Positions 23,005 through 31,576 of a stretch of 56,614 nucleotides of DNA are shown here, piece by piece; the stretch's first letter is position 1; each line of letters begins with the position of its first letter. A model generated the notes under the pieces. It did no database searches, was not told the DNA's origin, and saw nothing but the letters and a program-made list of their open reading frames with translations. The DNA is taken from positions 1-56,614 of the forward strand of contig CANRGR010000003.1 in the NCBI GenBank assembly GCA_947630245.1. Direction: 5' to 3'. The position numbers were made by a program, and so were the translations under genes. The stretch comes from an uncultured Clostridia bacterium (GTDB lineage: Bacteria > Bacillota > Clostridia > Christensenellales > Borkfalkiaceae).

Positions 23005-23634
23005 ATGGATAACCGACAGAAAATTCTTCGGGAGCTCGAATCGCTCTATCCGGACGCGAAACCCGCGCTTCACTTCCGCAGCCCGTACGAGCTGCTCGTC
23101 GCGGTGATTCTTTCCGCGCAGTGTACGGACGAGCGGGTCAACAAAGTGACGGCGGTGCTGTTCGAACGGTACAACACGCCCGAGGCGATGCTCCTTCTGA
23201 GCAGGGAAGAGCTCGAAAAGTATATCTATTCGTGCGGATTCTATCACAACAAGGCGGCGCATATTCTCTCTGCGAGCCGCGATATCGTCGAACAGTTCCA
23301 CGGACAAGTCCCCTCCGAGCTCGACAAACTCCAAAGTCTTGCGGGCGTGGGACGAAAGACCGCAAACGTCGTCTATTCGGTCGCATTCGGCGGGGACGCG
23401 ATCGCCGTCGATACGCATGTGTTCCGCGTCGCAAACAGGACGGGGCTCGCCGTGGGAAACACGCCCGAAAAGGTGGAGGAGGGGCTCATGCGGGTCATTC
23501 CGAAGGACAAATGGTCGAAGGCGCATCATTTGCTCATCTGGCACGGGAGAAAGGTCTGCCACTCCCAAAGACCGGACTGCGCGCACTGTACTCTCGCGCC
23601 GTGGTGTCCTTCGGCGTTCAAAATCGGCAAATAG
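23005..23634 (+). CDS. nth: Endonuclease III
   Basis: The 209-residue DNA glycosylase/AP lyase removes oxidised pyrimidines in base excision repair. The helix-hairpin-helix 'LAGVGRKTANVV' contains the catalytic Lys, followed by 'AVDTHVFRV' with the catalytic Asp. The C-terminus has the 4Fe-4S cluster pattern C-x6-C-x2-C-x5-C, beginning at Cys in 'KVCHSQRPDCAHCTL'. No Shine-Dalgarno sequence precedes the ATG, which lies 7 bases from the -10 box, so a leaderless message is expected. Confidence 0.96.
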   Translation: MDNRQKILRELESLYPDAKPALHFRSPYELLVAVILSAQCTDERVNKVTAVLFERYNTPEAMLLLSREELEKYIYSCGFYHNKAAHILSASRDIVEQFHGQVPSELDKLQSLAGVGRKTANVVYSVAFGGDAIAVDTHVFRVANRTGLAVGNTPEKVEEGLMRVIPKDKWSKAHHLLIWHGRKVCHSQRPDCAHCTLAPWCPSAFKIGK

Positions 23635-23696
23635 CGCAAAACGCAACCCCAAGTTGACAAATCCGTCATTCAAGAGGGACCGTCCGACTGACCTGC

Positions 23697-23727
23697 GCCC
23701 GTCCGCCGCTCTTTGCGGCGGACGGGC
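23697..23727 (+). terminator. Hairpin downstream of nth
   Basis: GCCCGTCCGCCGC (23697-23709), loop TCTTT, and complement (23715-23727), followed by GGGTTCTTG. It ends nth or attenuates transcription toward the coat-like genes. Confidence 0.65.
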
Positions 23728-23736
23728 GGGTTCTTG

Positions 23737-23742
23737 TATAAT
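23737..23742 (+). promoter_or_regulatory. -10 box upstream of the coat-like pair
   Basis: TATAAT at 23737-23742, 42 bases before ATG 23784. The best -35 candidate, TTTGCG, lies 19 bases away inside the preceding hairpin, so this promoter may need an activator or a different sigma factor. Confidence 0.45.
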
Positions 23743-23783
23743 TTGCGCCGAAAATGCGCACAACTGACGTAAGGAGGTTTTTT

Positions 23784-23978
23784 ATGACCAATCTGACGGC
23801 AAAAGATTTGGACGTGCTGAGCCACGTCCTCACGGCGGAAGAAATGGCGTGCAAAAAGGCGAGAATCTATGCGAACACGCTCACGGACGCGGCGCTCGCG
23901 CAGGAGATGGAGCGCATTGCAAGCCAGCATGCGGCGCGGTTCTCCGCGCTCTACACCATCTTGGGAGGGAAGGCATGA
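23784..23978 (+). CDS. Small ferritin-like/spore-coat-like protein
   Basis: This 64-residue two-helix protein has 'LDVLSHVLTAEEMACKKARIY' and 'EMERIASQHAARFSALYTIL'. The ExxH-like spacing in the second helix resembles half of a CotF-type or ferritin-like bundle. AAGGAGG lies 6 bases before ATG 23784. Its stop overlaps the start of the CotF-like gene, so the two are made together and may form a mixed helical bundle. Assignment rests on context. Confidence 0.65.
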   Translation: MTNLTAKDLDVLSHVLTAEEMACKKARIYANTLTDAALAQEMERIASQHAARFSALYTILGGKA

Positions 23979-24268
23979 AACAGTCGAAACAGGAAACCAC
24001 GCTCAACGAAAAGGACGCGTTGCAGGACATTCTCGACGCGGAGAAGTTGCTCATGAACTATTATTCCGTCGCGCTCACGGAGGGAAGTTGCAAGTCCTTC
24101 CGCAAGGAGATCCTCAAAAACTACACTTCGAGCGCGGAGACACAGTTCTCGGTATTCGAGCAGATGCTCGCCCGCGGCTACTATCAGGTTCAGCCCGCGG
24201 AGAAGATGCTCATCGACCAAAAGGCGGAAAACTTCTCCAAAGTCATGAAGCAGATCGGCGCCGTCTGA
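23975..24268 (+). CDS. CotF-family spore coat protein
   Basis: The 97-residue protein matches the CotF pattern: 'NEKDALQDILDAEKLLMNYY', then 'SCKSFRKEILKNYTSSAETQF', and the Tyr-rich 'ARGYYQVQPAEKMLIDQ' that precedes the final helix. CotF-like proteins are helical and occur in spore coats, but also in non-sporulating clostridial relatives. The start overlaps the upstream stop (ATGA), so it is coupled to the 23784 gene. Together with a SigF-like sigma operon it hints at a sporulation-competent lineage; no other spore gene is in the window. Confidence 0.8.
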   Translation: MKQSKQETTLNEKDALQDILDAEKLLMNYYSVALTEGSCKSFRKEILKNYTSSAETQFSVFEQMLARGYYQVQPAEKMLIDQKAENFSKVMKQIGAV

Positions 24269-24287
24269 AAAACCTTTCCGAAAAAGG

Positions 24288-24316
24288 TGTACAGACCGCA
24301 AAAAGTGTGCTATAAT
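24288..24316 (+). promoter_or_regulatory. Promoter of alpha-galactosidase
   Basis: TGTACA (24288-24293), a 17-base spacer and TATAAT (24311-24316), 21 bases before ATG 24338. No catabolite (cre) box was recognised. Confidence 0.7.
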
Positions 24317-24337
24317 TTCTCTTGATTTGAGGTTGTC

Positions 24338-26467
24338 ATGCTGAAAAACAAGGGAAATTATTTTATTTTGTCGGCGGACGGATCCACCCTTCTGCTCAAA
24401 GCGGAAGGAGAGCGCGCAGAGCTCGTCTATTTCGGGGAAAAACTCTCCTCTTTGGCGGGCGCGGATCTTCTCGCCGCGGCGGGCGAGCCCGGGCTCGGGC
24501 TCTTTTCACAGTGGGGAAAGACCGATTTCCGCGAGCCTTCCCTCCTGATCCGCCATGCGGACGGCTCCGCCTCCTCCGACTTCCGCCTGCGCTCGGCGCG
24601 GATCGCAAGGCGCGTCCTGCCCGAGGGACTCCCCGCCTCCTACGGCGAGGACAGATGCGTGCGGTTGGAGTTCTTCGATCCCGCCGCCCGCCTGGCTCTC
24701 ATCCTGCAATATGCCGCATATGCCGAGGGATTCTCCGTCTCGGCATATCTCGAAAATAATTCCGCGGAGACGGTCACAATCGAGCGGTTTGCCTCCCTTC
24801 AACTCGAACTTTTCGGGACGGACTTCTCCTTTACGACGTTCGACGGTGCATGGGGGAGCGAACGGCAGAGGCACACCCGCCCCCTTGTGCTCGGGAAATG
24901 CGAGAACGCCTCCTACGCAGGCTCGTCCTCCCATTTCCACAATCCGCTCACGCTGCTCTCGCGGACGGGGGAGACGTACTGCGTCAATCTCGTCTATTCG
25001 GGCAACCACCGCACCGCCGCCGAGGCGGATTGCAGCGGAAGAACCCGCCTGATCGCGGGAATCAACCCGTTTTCGTTCTCATGGAAACTTTCGCCCGGGG
25101 AGAAATTCTTTGCGCCGGAGGGAATCGTGACCTTCGGAGCGGGCGAGGCGGACGCCTGCCGCAACATGCGCAACCTGATCGCGGAGCACATCGTGCCAAA
25201 GGCGTGGAAGATGCGGGAGCGCCCCGTTCTCGTCAATCATTGGGAGGGGACGTACTTTTCCTTTACCCGCGAGAAGATTCTCTCGATCGCGCGGGCGGCG
25301 GCGGAGGTCGGCGCGGAACTCTTCGTGCTCGACGACGGCTGGTTCGGCAGACGGGACGACGACACGTCCTCGCTCGGGGATTGGACGGATTACGCCGAAA
25401 AGACGGGCGGGATTGCCTCGCTCGCTGAGGAAATCCGCGGCATGGGGTTAAAATTCGGCATCTGGATGGAACCCGAGATGATCTCCCCGGACAGCGAGCT
25501 CTTCCGCGCGCATCCCGAATACTGCATGAGAATCCCCGGGCGGGAACCCGTGCCGATGCGCAACCAGCTCATGCTCGATCTGACGGACAGGAAGGTGCGC
25601 GAATTTATCGTCGGCGCGGTCTCGCGCGTGATCGAAGAGACGGGCGCGGAATACGTCAAATGGGACTATAACCGCTACATGACCGACTGTTTCGGACCGT
25701 CCGTCCGCGGCGGGGAGTATTTTCACCGCTATATTTTGGGACTGTACGAGATTCTCTCCGCGCTCACGGAGAAGTTCCCCGATGTGCTCTTTGAAGGATG
25801 CGCCTCGGGCGGCGGACGGTTTGATCCGGGAATGCTTTGCTTCATGCCGCAGATCTGGACGAGCGACAACACCGACGCACGCGAGCGCGTCGCCATCCAA
25901 TCGGGCACGGCATGCGGCTATCCCCAGAGCACGATGGGCGCACACGTCTCCGCCTCGCCCAACGAACAGACGGGCAACCGCAATTCTTTGGAAACGCGGT
26001 TTCACGTCGCCTGCGGCGGCGTCCTCGGATATGAGCTCGATCTCTCCGCCTGCACGCCGGAGGAGCGGGAGGAGATCCGCGCGCAGATCGCGTTTTACAA
26101 GCGTTATCGCTCCGTTCTGCAATTCGGGGAGTACTTTCCGCTCAAAGATCCCGCGGACAAATGGGCGGGCTATCTTTCGGTTTCGAAGGACCGCTCGGCG
26201 GCGGTTGCGGTCGTCGCCGTCTTTGAAAAGCGGACGTCGGAGGCGGGCTTGCGCGCAGGATTCGCAGGGCTTGACGAAAAGGCGCTCTACCGCGTCACAG
26301 TCAGACGGGGCGCAAAAGAGGAAGAGCTCGGCACGGCGAGCGGGGAACTGCTCGTCAAGGGAAAAATTCCGCTCTGCGGGATCTTTGCCGAGACGGACGA
26401 ACGGGAAAATTCCAATCCGCTCTATACGCGGATGTATCTGTTCGAGCGGACGGAAGTGAGGAGATAG
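24338..26467 (+). CDS. aga: Alpha-galactosidase, glycoside hydrolase family 36
   Basis: The 709-residue enzyme cleaves alpha-1,6-galactose from raffinose-type sugars. The N-terminal beta domain (about 1-300) leads to a TIM barrel beginning 'RPVLVNHWEGTYFSF'. 'FVLDDGWFGRRDDD' and 'GIWMEPEMI' are typical GH36 strands. The nucleophile is Asp443 in 'VKWDYNRYM' and the acid/base lies in 'WTSDNTDARER' (Asp510 or Asp513). A C-terminal beta domain closes the protein. There is no signal peptide, so it acts in the cytoplasm on imported oligosaccharides; the orphan MsmK-type ATPase at 4170 could help import them (inference). The ribosome site is weak (GAGG). Two tiny genes follow, the first after 2 bases. 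Confidence 0.94.
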   Translation: MLKNKGNYFILSADGSTLLLKAEGERAELVYFGEKLSSLAGADLLAAAGEPGLGLFSQWGKTDFREPSLLIRHADGSASSDFRLRSARIARRVLPEGLPASYGEDRCVRLEFFDPAARLALILQYAAYAEGFSVSAYLENNSAETVTIERFASLQLELFGTDFSFTTFDGAWGSERQRHTRPLVLGKCENASYAGSSSHFHNPLTLLSRTGETYCVNLVYSGNHRTAAEADCSGRTRLIAGINPFSFSWKLSPGEKFFAPEGIVTFGAGEADACRNMRNLIAEHIVPKAWKMRERPVLVNHWEGTYFSFTREKILSIARAAAEVGAELFVLDDGWFGRRDDDTSSLGDWTDYAEKTGGIASLAEEIRGMGLKFGIWMEPEMISPDSELFRAHPEYCMRIPGREPVPMRNQLMLDLTDRKVREFIVGAVSRVIEETGAEYVKWDYNRYMTDCFGPSVRGGEYFHRYILGLYEILSALTEKFPDVLFEGCASGGGRFDPGMLCFMPQIWTSDNTDARERVAIQSGTACGYPQSTMGAHVSASPNEQTGNRNSLETRFHVACGGVLGYELDLSACTPEEREEIRAQIAFYKRYRSVLQFGEYFPLKDPADKWAGYLSVSKDRSAAVAVVAVFEKRTSEAGLRAGFAGLDEKALYRVTVRRGAKEEELGTASGELLVKGKIPLCGIFAETDERENSNPLYTRMYLFERTEVRR

Positions 26468-26469
26468 AC

Positions 26470-26619
26470 ATGGAAAAGAAGGGAACTATTGATCGTGTGG
26501 ACGAAACCGCATGCGAGCGGGAAGAGGAACAGAAGCGGCGCGAACGGGAGGCGATTGCCGAGATGTCCGGGCAGGATCCCGAACAACATGACGCCGCCGG
26601 GCGCGAAGGGGAGGAATGA
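26470..26619 (+). CDS. Tiny charged protein behind alpha-galactosidase
   Basis: The 49-residue frame starts 2 bases after the aga stop and has AGGAG inside the end of aga. Its composition is extreme: runs of Glu and Arg ('REEEQKRREREAIAEMSG') and no hydrophobic segment, as in a single amphipathic or coiled helix. No family is recognised. Strong coupling to aga supports translation. Confidence 0.55.
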   Translation: MEKKGTIDRVDETACEREEEQKRREREAIAEMSGQDPEQHDAAGREGEE

Positions 26620-26658
26620 AGCGGATTCTTCGGGCGCACACTGTAAAGGGGTGAAAAA

Positions 26659-26805
26659 ATGCCGAAGAACGGGAAACAAACGCACAAAGAAAAACGCGGG
26701 GCGGACGGAACGACGGAATATGCGCATAATCCGCGCTATTGCATGATCTTGCCCGACGCCGCCGAGCCCGACGAGGACAATATTGCGTCGTCGAGCGAGT
26801 CGTAA
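26659..26805 (+). CDS. Tiny hypothetical protein
   Basis: This 48-residue frame has AAAGGGG about 8 bases before ATG 26659. A basic N-terminal half ('KNGKQTHKEKRG') is followed by 'YAHNPRYCMILPD' and an acidic Ser-rich end. It reads as a plausible small protein; no family is recognised. It is followed by a terminator, consistent with being the last gene of the aga unit. Confidence 0.5.
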   Translation: MPKNGKQTHKEKRGADGTTEYAHNPRYCMILPDAAEPDEDNIASSSES

Positions 26806-26829
26806 ACCGTGCCTTGTCGAAGAAGAACG

Positions 26830-26879
26830 AACCCGCCGCCCGCGGAAATAATTCCGCGGGCGGCGGGTTTCAGATTTTG
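26830..26879 (+). terminator. Terminator of the aga operon
   Basis: An 18-base stem (26830-26847 with 26852-26869), loop ATAA, then TTTCAGATTTTG. Confidence 0.85.
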
Positions 26880-27312
26880 TCAACTCTTATAGGGTCGCAG
26901 AACGCAGCGGTACAGTGTGCCGTGAAAAATGTTGCGAAAGCGGGGATTCGGACTGCGTATCGGGGGATACACTCCTCCCTCGCATTGCTCGGTCGTCGGT
27001 ATGACAACGGGGGCGGGCGTGGCGCGGCGTGGGAGAATCCCGCGCCGCGCCATTCCAAAATACGTCATGTTGAGCGCAGTCGAAACATCGCCTTGATTTT
27101 AAGACCTTGCCTTTGGGCGGCAGGGACCGCCGCAAAGCCCGTCGCGCCTGCCAGCGCTCTTGTCGCGCCGCCGTTCACAGCGCACTGCGCTGTTGAACAG
27201 AAATGGCGCCGCTCCACCCAATTTGCCGAATCCTTTCGGCTTGTTGTCCGATGAAACGAACGAGAGGACAAACAAGTTAAGGCGTAAGAGCACGTTTCCT
27301 CACGGAAAAAGA
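26880..27312. other. Gene-free intergenic region with dispersed-repeat look
   Basis: No frame here has a ribosome site or credible protein composition. The stretch CGTCATGTTGAGCGCAGTCG (27063-27082) and its continuation GAAACATC match a short sequence that I recall as widely scattered in intergenic DNA of gut bacteria. Upstream lies 'GGGGGATACACTCCTCCCTC' (26959-26978). The rest (27120-27290) is GC-rich with small inverted pairs such as CAGCGCACTGCGCTG. It looks like remains of small non-autonomous repeats. No target duplications were found by eye. Confidence 0.4.
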
Positions 27313-27335
27313 TTTTGCGCAAGCAAAAGATTTTT
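27313..27335. terminator. Small bidirectional hairpin downstream of ychF
   Basis: TTTTGC (27313-27318), GCAA, GCAAAA (27323-27328). T-rich tracts follow on both strands (GATTTTTTCG on plus, TCTTTTTCC on minus). It is the likely end of the ychF message. Confidence 0.5.
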
Positions 27336-27347
27336 TCGTGAAAAATT

Positions 27348-28448
27348 TTACACATTAAACCGGAACAATACGACGTCGCCGTCCTTCATGACGTAGTCCT
27401 TTCCTTCCGAGCGCACCTTTCCCTTTTCGCGCGCGCCCGAAAGTCCGCCGCATTCGAGAAGGGTCTCCCATTCCACGACTTCCGCGCGGATGAATCCCTT
27501 TTCGAAATCCGTATGGATCTTTCCCGCCGCCTGCGGCGCCTTCGTCCCCTTGACGATTGTCCATGCCCGCGTCTCCTTTTCTCCCGCGGTGAGGTAGGAG
27601 ATCAGTCCCAACAGCGAATAGCTTGCCTTGATGAGCTTACTCAGTCCGCTCTCTTTGAGCCCGAATTCTTCGAGAAAGACGGCGCGGTCCTCCTCGTCCA
27701 TCTCGGAGAGTTCCTCCTCCGTCTTGGCGCAGATGACAATGACCCCGGCGCCGTGCTTTTCGGCATATTCCTTCACTTGTCGGACGAACGGAACGGAGTC
27801 CTCCTCCGCGCCCATGTCCTTTTCGGAGATATTTGCGCAATAGATGACGGGCTTCGAGGAGAGCAAAAACAGGTTGTCGAGCATTGCCTGCTCTTCCTCG
27901 TTGGAGGGACAGCTCTTTGCGGGCTGTTCCCGTTCGAGATGGGAAAGAAGTTTTTCGAGGAAGGCGTATTCCGCCGCCGCGCCCTTGTCCGCGCCGCCGC
28001 GCGCCGCGCTCTTGATGCGATCCTGCCGCTTCTGCACCGCTTCGATGTCGGCGAGAATGAGCTCCAAATTGATGACTTCGATGTCGCGCACGGGGTCGAC
28101 CGAATTTTCCACATGCGTGACGTTCTCGTCCTCGAAACAGCGCACGACGTGGACGATCGCGTCCACTTCGCGGATGTGCGAGAGGAATTTATTGCCCAAT
28201 CCCTCGCCGCGGCTCGCGCCCTTGACGAGCCCCGCGATGTCCACAAATTCTACGACCGCGGGCGTGATTTTTTTGCTGTTATAGAGTGCGGCGAGCTTGT
28301 CGAGCCGCTCGTCCGGCACGGCGACGACCCCGACGTTGGGTTCGATCGTGCAGAACGGATAATTCGCGGCTTCCGCGCCCGCATGGGTGATTGCATTAAA
28401 CAAAGTTGATTTGCCGACGTTCGGCAGTCCTACAACGCCTAATTTCAT
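27348..28448 (-). CDS. ychF: Ribosome-associated ATPase/GTPase YchF (OLA1/Obg family)
   Basis: The 366-residue protein has a P-loop domain ('GVVGLPNVGKSTLFNAIT', G3 'DIAGLVKGASRGEGLGN') with the coiled-coil insertion typical of YchF, and a C-terminal TGS domain ('IHTDFEKGFIRAEVVEW'). The G4 position reads 'VIYCANISEKD' in place of NKxD, in keeping with ATP preference in this family. It binds ribosomes and influences stress responses. The start is ATG 28448 with AGGAG at 28454-28458. It is divergent from argS, sharing a 116-base intergenic region with back-to-back promoters. Confidence 0.96.
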   Translation of the reverse strand: MKLGVVGLPNVGKSTLFNAITHAGAEAANYPFCTIEPNVGVVAVPDERLDKLAALYNSKKITPAVVEFVDIAGLVKGASRGEGLGNKFLSHIREVDAIVHVVRCFEDENVTHVENSVDPVRDIEVINLELILADIEAVQKRQDRIKSAARGGADKGAAAEYAFLEKLLSHLEREQPAKSCPSNEEEQAMLDNLFLLSSKPVIYCANISEKDMGAEEDSVPFVRQVKEYAEKHGAGVIVICAKTEEELSEMDEEDRAVFLEEFGLKESGLSKLIKASYSLLGLISYLTAGEKETRAWTIVKGTKAPQAAGKIHTDFEKGFIRAEVVEWETLLECGGLSGAREKGKVRSEGKDYVMKDGDVVLFRFNV

Positions 28449-28474
28449 ACCGTGCTCCTTTTCTGAACATGGGT

Positions 28475-28503
28475 ATTTTACCATAATTTTCCGTATTTGA
28501 CAA
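28475..28503 (-). promoter_or_regulatory. Promoter of ychF
   Basis: On the minus strand: TTGTCA (28498-28503), a 17-base spacer and TAAAAT (28475-28480). Confidence 0.8.
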
Positions 28504-28512
28504 CCGAAAGAC

Positions 28513-28541
28513 TTGCCGCTTTGCGCAAAAAGTTATATAAT
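28513..28541 (+). promoter_or_regulatory. Promoter of argS
   Basis: TTGCCG (28513-28518), a 17-base spacer and TATAAT (28536-28541), 23 bases before ATG 28565. The leader is too short for a T-box. The -35 lies 9 bases from that of ychF on the other strand. Confidence 0.75.
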
Positions 28542-28564
28542 GGGGAAAATCAAGGAGCTTTGTT

Positions 28565-30253
28565 ATGGATTACAAGACATATATTGCAGAGCGTCTGCCC
28601 GTCGGGGGGATCTCCGCGGAGGAAATCGCGGAGGCGATCACGGTTCCGCCCGATCCCACGCTCGGGGATCTTGCGCTCCCCTGTTTCAAGTTCGCCAAGA
28701 TCATGAGAAAGGCGCCCGCGGCGATCGCCGGGGAACTCGCCGCCGCCTATCCGACGGACGGGGTCGTCTCTTCGGCGGTTGCGGTGAACGGCTATCTCAA
28801 TTTCAAAATAAATCGCACGGGACTTGCGAGGGAGACGCTCTCCCGGATCCTGCGGGAGGGGGAGAAGTACGGCTCCTCCGATCTCGGCGCGGGCAAGACG
28901 GTCTGTATCGACTATTCGTCGGTCAACATCGCAAAGCCCTTTCATATCGGGCATCTCTCGACGACCGTGCTGGGCGGCGCGCTCTATCGGATCTTCGGGT
29001 TCCTCGGCTATCATGCGGTCGGGATCAATCATCTCGGCGACTACGGCACCCAGTTCGGCAAGCTCATCTCGGCATATAAGCATTGGGGGAACCGCGAGGA
29101 CGTGGAGAAGGGCGGGATCCATGCGATCAACGAGCTCTACGTCCGTTTCTCCCGCGAGGCGACGGAGGAGATGGAGAAGGAGGCGCGGGAGTACTTCCGT
29201 CTCATCGAGAGCGGGGACAGGGAGGCGAACGAGCTGTTCGAATGGTTCAAATCGCTCACAATGGAGTATGTCGGGAAGATCTACGACCGTCTCCATGTGA
29301 CATTCGACAGTTATGCGGGCGAACGGTTTTATATCGACAAGATGCAGCCCGTCATCGACGAACTCAAAGAACGGGGGCTCCTCATCGAGAGCAGGGGAGC
29401 GCAGGTCGTCGATCTCGAACCCTACGGCATGTCTCCGTTCATCGTACTCAGATCGGACGGGGCGTCCCTCTACGGCACGCGCGATCTCGCCGCGGCATTC
29501 TACCGCAAAAAGACATATGACTTCGACAAGTGCCTCTATGTCGTCGCCTATCAACAGAATTTGCATTTCAAACAGCTCTTCAAAGTGATCGAACTCATGG
29601 GGAAGGACTGGGCGAAGGATCTCGTGCACGTCGCCTATGGCATGGTCTCGCTTGAAGACGGGGCGATGTCCACGCGGCAGGGGAACGTCGTCTGGCTCGA
29701 AGACGTGATCTCCCGCTGCGTCGAGAAGGCGGCGGCGGTGCTCGAAGAGAAGAATCCCGACATCGAGAACAAGGCGGAAGTCGCCGAAAAGGTCGGCGTG
29801 GGGGCGGTCATCTTCGGCGCGCTCTACAACAGCAAGATCAAGGATATCGTCTTTTCCTACGACAAGGCGCTCAACTTCGACGGCGAGACGAGCGTCTATG
29901 TACAATATACCTGCGCCCGCGCAAAGTCCGTTCTCACGAAGGCGCGGGAACTCGGGATTTCCCCCGACATCACGGACGCGGAGCCCTGCGAGCAGGAGAG
30001 CGAACTTTTGAAGGCGCTCGCGGAATTTCCCGAAACGGTGAAGGCGGCGGCGGAGAAGTACGAGCCGAGCTATGTGGCGCGCTTCTGCGTGGATACGGCG
30101 CAAAAATTCAACAAGTTCTATTTCGGCTGCAAGATTTTGCAGGCGGAGGACGACGGAATCAAAAAGTTCCGTCTCGCTCTGACGGAGGCGACGCTCACGA
30201 CGCTCACGAACGGTCTCATGCTGCTCGGCATCGGCGTGCCCGAAAAAATGTGA
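28565..30253 (+). CDS. argS: Arginyl-tRNA synthetase
   Basis: The 562-residue class I synthetase charges tRNA-Arg. The N-terminal tRNA-binding domain is followed by the class I signature 'HIGHL' at about residue 127. 'GDYGTQFGKLI' and the KMSKS-equivalent 'GAMSTRQGNVVWLED' mark the catalytic domain, and the C-terminal helical anticodon domain ends 'LMLLGIGVPEKM'. CAAGGAG precedes ATG 28565. The stop overlaps the start of the next gene by one base (TGATG), so the phosphatase is translated from the same message. Confidence 0.97.
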   Translation: MDYKTYIAERLPVGGISAEEIAEAITVPPDPTLGDLALPCFKFAKIMRKAPAAIAGELAAAYPTDGVVSSAVAVNGYLNFKINRTGLARETLSRILREGEKYGSSDLGAGKTVCIDYSSVNIAKPFHIGHLSTTVLGGALYRIFGFLGYHAVGINHLGDYGTQFGKLISAYKHWGNREDVEKGGIHAINELYVRFSREATEEMEKEAREYFRLIESGDREANELFEWFKSLTMEYVGKIYDRLHVTFDSYAGERFYIDKMQPVIDELKERGLLIESRGAQVVDLEPYGMSPFIVLRSDGASLYGTRDLAAAFYRKKTYDFDKCLYVVAYQQNLHFKQLFKVIELMGKDWAKDLVHVAYGMVSLEDGAMSTRQGNVVWLEDVISRCVEKAAAVLEEKNPDIENKAEVAEKVGVGAVIFGALYNSKIKDIVFSYDKALNFDGETSVYVQYTCARAKSVLTKARELGISPDITDAEPCEQESELLKALAEFPETVKAAAEKYEPSYVARFCVDTAQKFNKFYFGCKILQAEDDGIKKFRLALTEATLTTLTNGLMLLGIGVPEKM

Positions 30254-30918
30254 TGCAGGCGGTCTTTTTCGATCTCGACGGGACGTTGCTCGACACGCTG
30301 AGCGACATTCACGCGCACGTCAACAAGATGCTCTCCGCGCACGGTTATCCCGCGATCACACGGGAGCAGGCAAGGGAATATGTGGGGGACGGGGCGGCAA
30401 AACTGATCGGGCGCGCTCTCCCGCAGGGCGCGGACTTTGAGGAGTGTTTTGCGGAATTTCTCTCCGATTTTGCGCAGAGCGACAATTCCCTGACCCGCCT
30501 GTACGAGGGCGAGCGCGAGGCGCTGAACGCCATGAAAGAGCGCGGCTTAAAACTTGCGGTCATCACCAACAAGCCGCAGGAGGCGACCGCGTCCACGCTG
30601 AACGCCTTCTTCCCGCGGGGATATTTCGATTTCGTCGGCGGCGACAGCGGGATGTTTCCCTGTAAGCCCGATCCTTCGCTCACGCGCTATGCCGCGCTCA
30701 CACTGCGCGTTGCACCGCGGGAGTGCGTGTTTGTCGGCGACGGAGAGACGGACGTGCGCACGGCGGCTGCCGCCGGAATGCGCGGGATCGCTGCGCTGTG
30801 GGGGTACCGTTCCAGAGAGCGGCTCTTGGCGGCGGGCGCGCGCGAATTTGCGGAATCCTTCGGCGGACTTTGGAAAATTCTTGCGGATTGCGGGAAAAAT
30901 TTTTCGGAAAATTCTTGA
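30253..30918 (+). CDS. gph: HAD hydrolase, phosphoglycolate phosphatase-like
   Basis: The 221-residue HAD subfamily IA phosphatase has motif I '[13 protein letters not shown]', a helical C1 cap, motif II '[10 protein letters not shown]', motif III Lys in 'FPCKPDPSL' and motif IV '[17 protein letters not shown]'. It fits Gph, which destroys 2-phosphoglycolate, a product of damaged DNA ends and oxygen side reactions; other sugar phosphates are possible. ATG 30253 overlaps the argS stop. The rubrerythrin promoter overlaps its 3' end. Confidence 0.88.
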   Translation: MQAVFFDLDGTLLDTLSDIHAHVNKMLSAHGYPAITREQAREYVGDGAAKLIGRALPQGADFEECFAEFLSDFAQSDNSLTRLYEGEREALNAMKERGLKLAVITNKPQEATASTLNAFFPRGYFDFVGGDSGMFPCKPDPSLTRYAALTLRVAPRECVFVGDGETDVRTAAAAGMRGIAALWGYRSRERLLAAGAREFAESFGGLWKILADCGKNFSENS

Positions 30919-30943
30919 TATCCTGCGTTGTTTTTGATATAAT
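30915..30943 (+). promoter_or_regulatory. Promoter of rubrerythrin
   Basis: TTGATA (30915-30920) overlaps the gph stop codon; a 17-base spacer leads to TATAAT (30938-30943). Confidence 0.85.
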
Positions 30944-30971
30944 ACAGGAAAGAATTTATGGAGGAAGGAAC

Positions 30972-31490
30972 ATGAAAAGATGTGCTGTTTGCGGCGAGAT
31001 CGTCGCGGATGATGTGGACGTTTGCCCCGTTTGCAAGGCGACGAAATTTGTCCCGCTGGAAGAGGCAAAGTTTGCCTGCGAGCACCATGTCGGCGACGGC
31101 AAGGTGGAGGATAAGGAAGTGATGGACGGTCTCCGCGCCAACTTCAACGGAGAGTGCTGCGAAGTGGGCATGTATCTCGCGATGGCGCGGGTCGCCGAGC
31201 GCGAGGGCTATCCCGAGATCGCGGAGGCATACAAGCGGTACGCCTTTGAGGAGGCGGAGCATGCAAGCAAGTTTGCGGAACTGCTCGGAGAGGTCGTCAC
31301 CGATTCCACCAAGAAGAATCTCGAACTGCGCGCCGCGGCAGAGGCGGGCGCATGCGAGGGGAAACTCGCGCTCGCAAAGCGTGCGAAAGAGCTCGGCTAT
31401 GACGCGATCCACGACACCGTGCACGAGATGGCAAAGGACGAGGCGCGCCACGGAGCGGGATTCCGCGGACTTCTGAAACGGTATTTTTAA
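30972..31490 (+). CDS. rbr: Reverse rubrerythrin (N-terminal rubredoxin domain)
   Basis: The 172-residue peroxide reductase has the rubredoxin-like Fe(Cys)4 domain first (C4, C7, C18, C21 in 'CAVCGEI' and 'CPVCKAT') and the ferritin-like diiron domain after it. This is the reverse of classical rubrerythrin and is typical of Clostridia. Diiron ligands are seen in '[19 protein letters not shown]', '[14 protein letters not shown]', '[19 protein letters not shown]' and '[13 protein letters not shown]'. It reduces H2O2 to water in the cytoplasm. Ribosome site GGAGG precedes ATG 30972. A hairpin follows, so it is monocistronic. Confidence 0.94.
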   Translation: MKRCAVCGEIVADDVDVCPVCKATKFVPLEEAKFACEHHVGDGKVEDKEVMDGLRANFNGECCEVGMYLAMARVAEREGYPEIAEAYKRYAFEEAEHASKFAELLGEVVTDSTKKNLELRAAAEAGACEGKLALAKRAKELGYDAIHDTVHEMAKDEARHGAGFRGLLKRYF

Positions 31491-31576
31491 TTTGCGCTTC
31501 CCGCGGCAAAGCGCGGAAGAGAATCCAATGAAGTACCGATGAAGCGCCAAAGAAACACAAAAGAAGAACAAAGGAA

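Noticed and set aside
26422-26883. Minus-strand frame with a P-loop-like 'GLGGVGQDH'
   Set aside because: Chance similarity; lacks Lys-Ser/Thr after the glycines and lies across the terminator and the tiny plus-strand genes.
26880-27350. Several 60-100 codon frames on both strands in the intergenic region
   Set aside because: Arg/Pro/Cys-rich translations without ribosome sites, overlapping one another.
28449-28564. T-box or other riboswitch before argS
   Set aside because: The promoter lies 23 bases from the start codon, leaving no leader.
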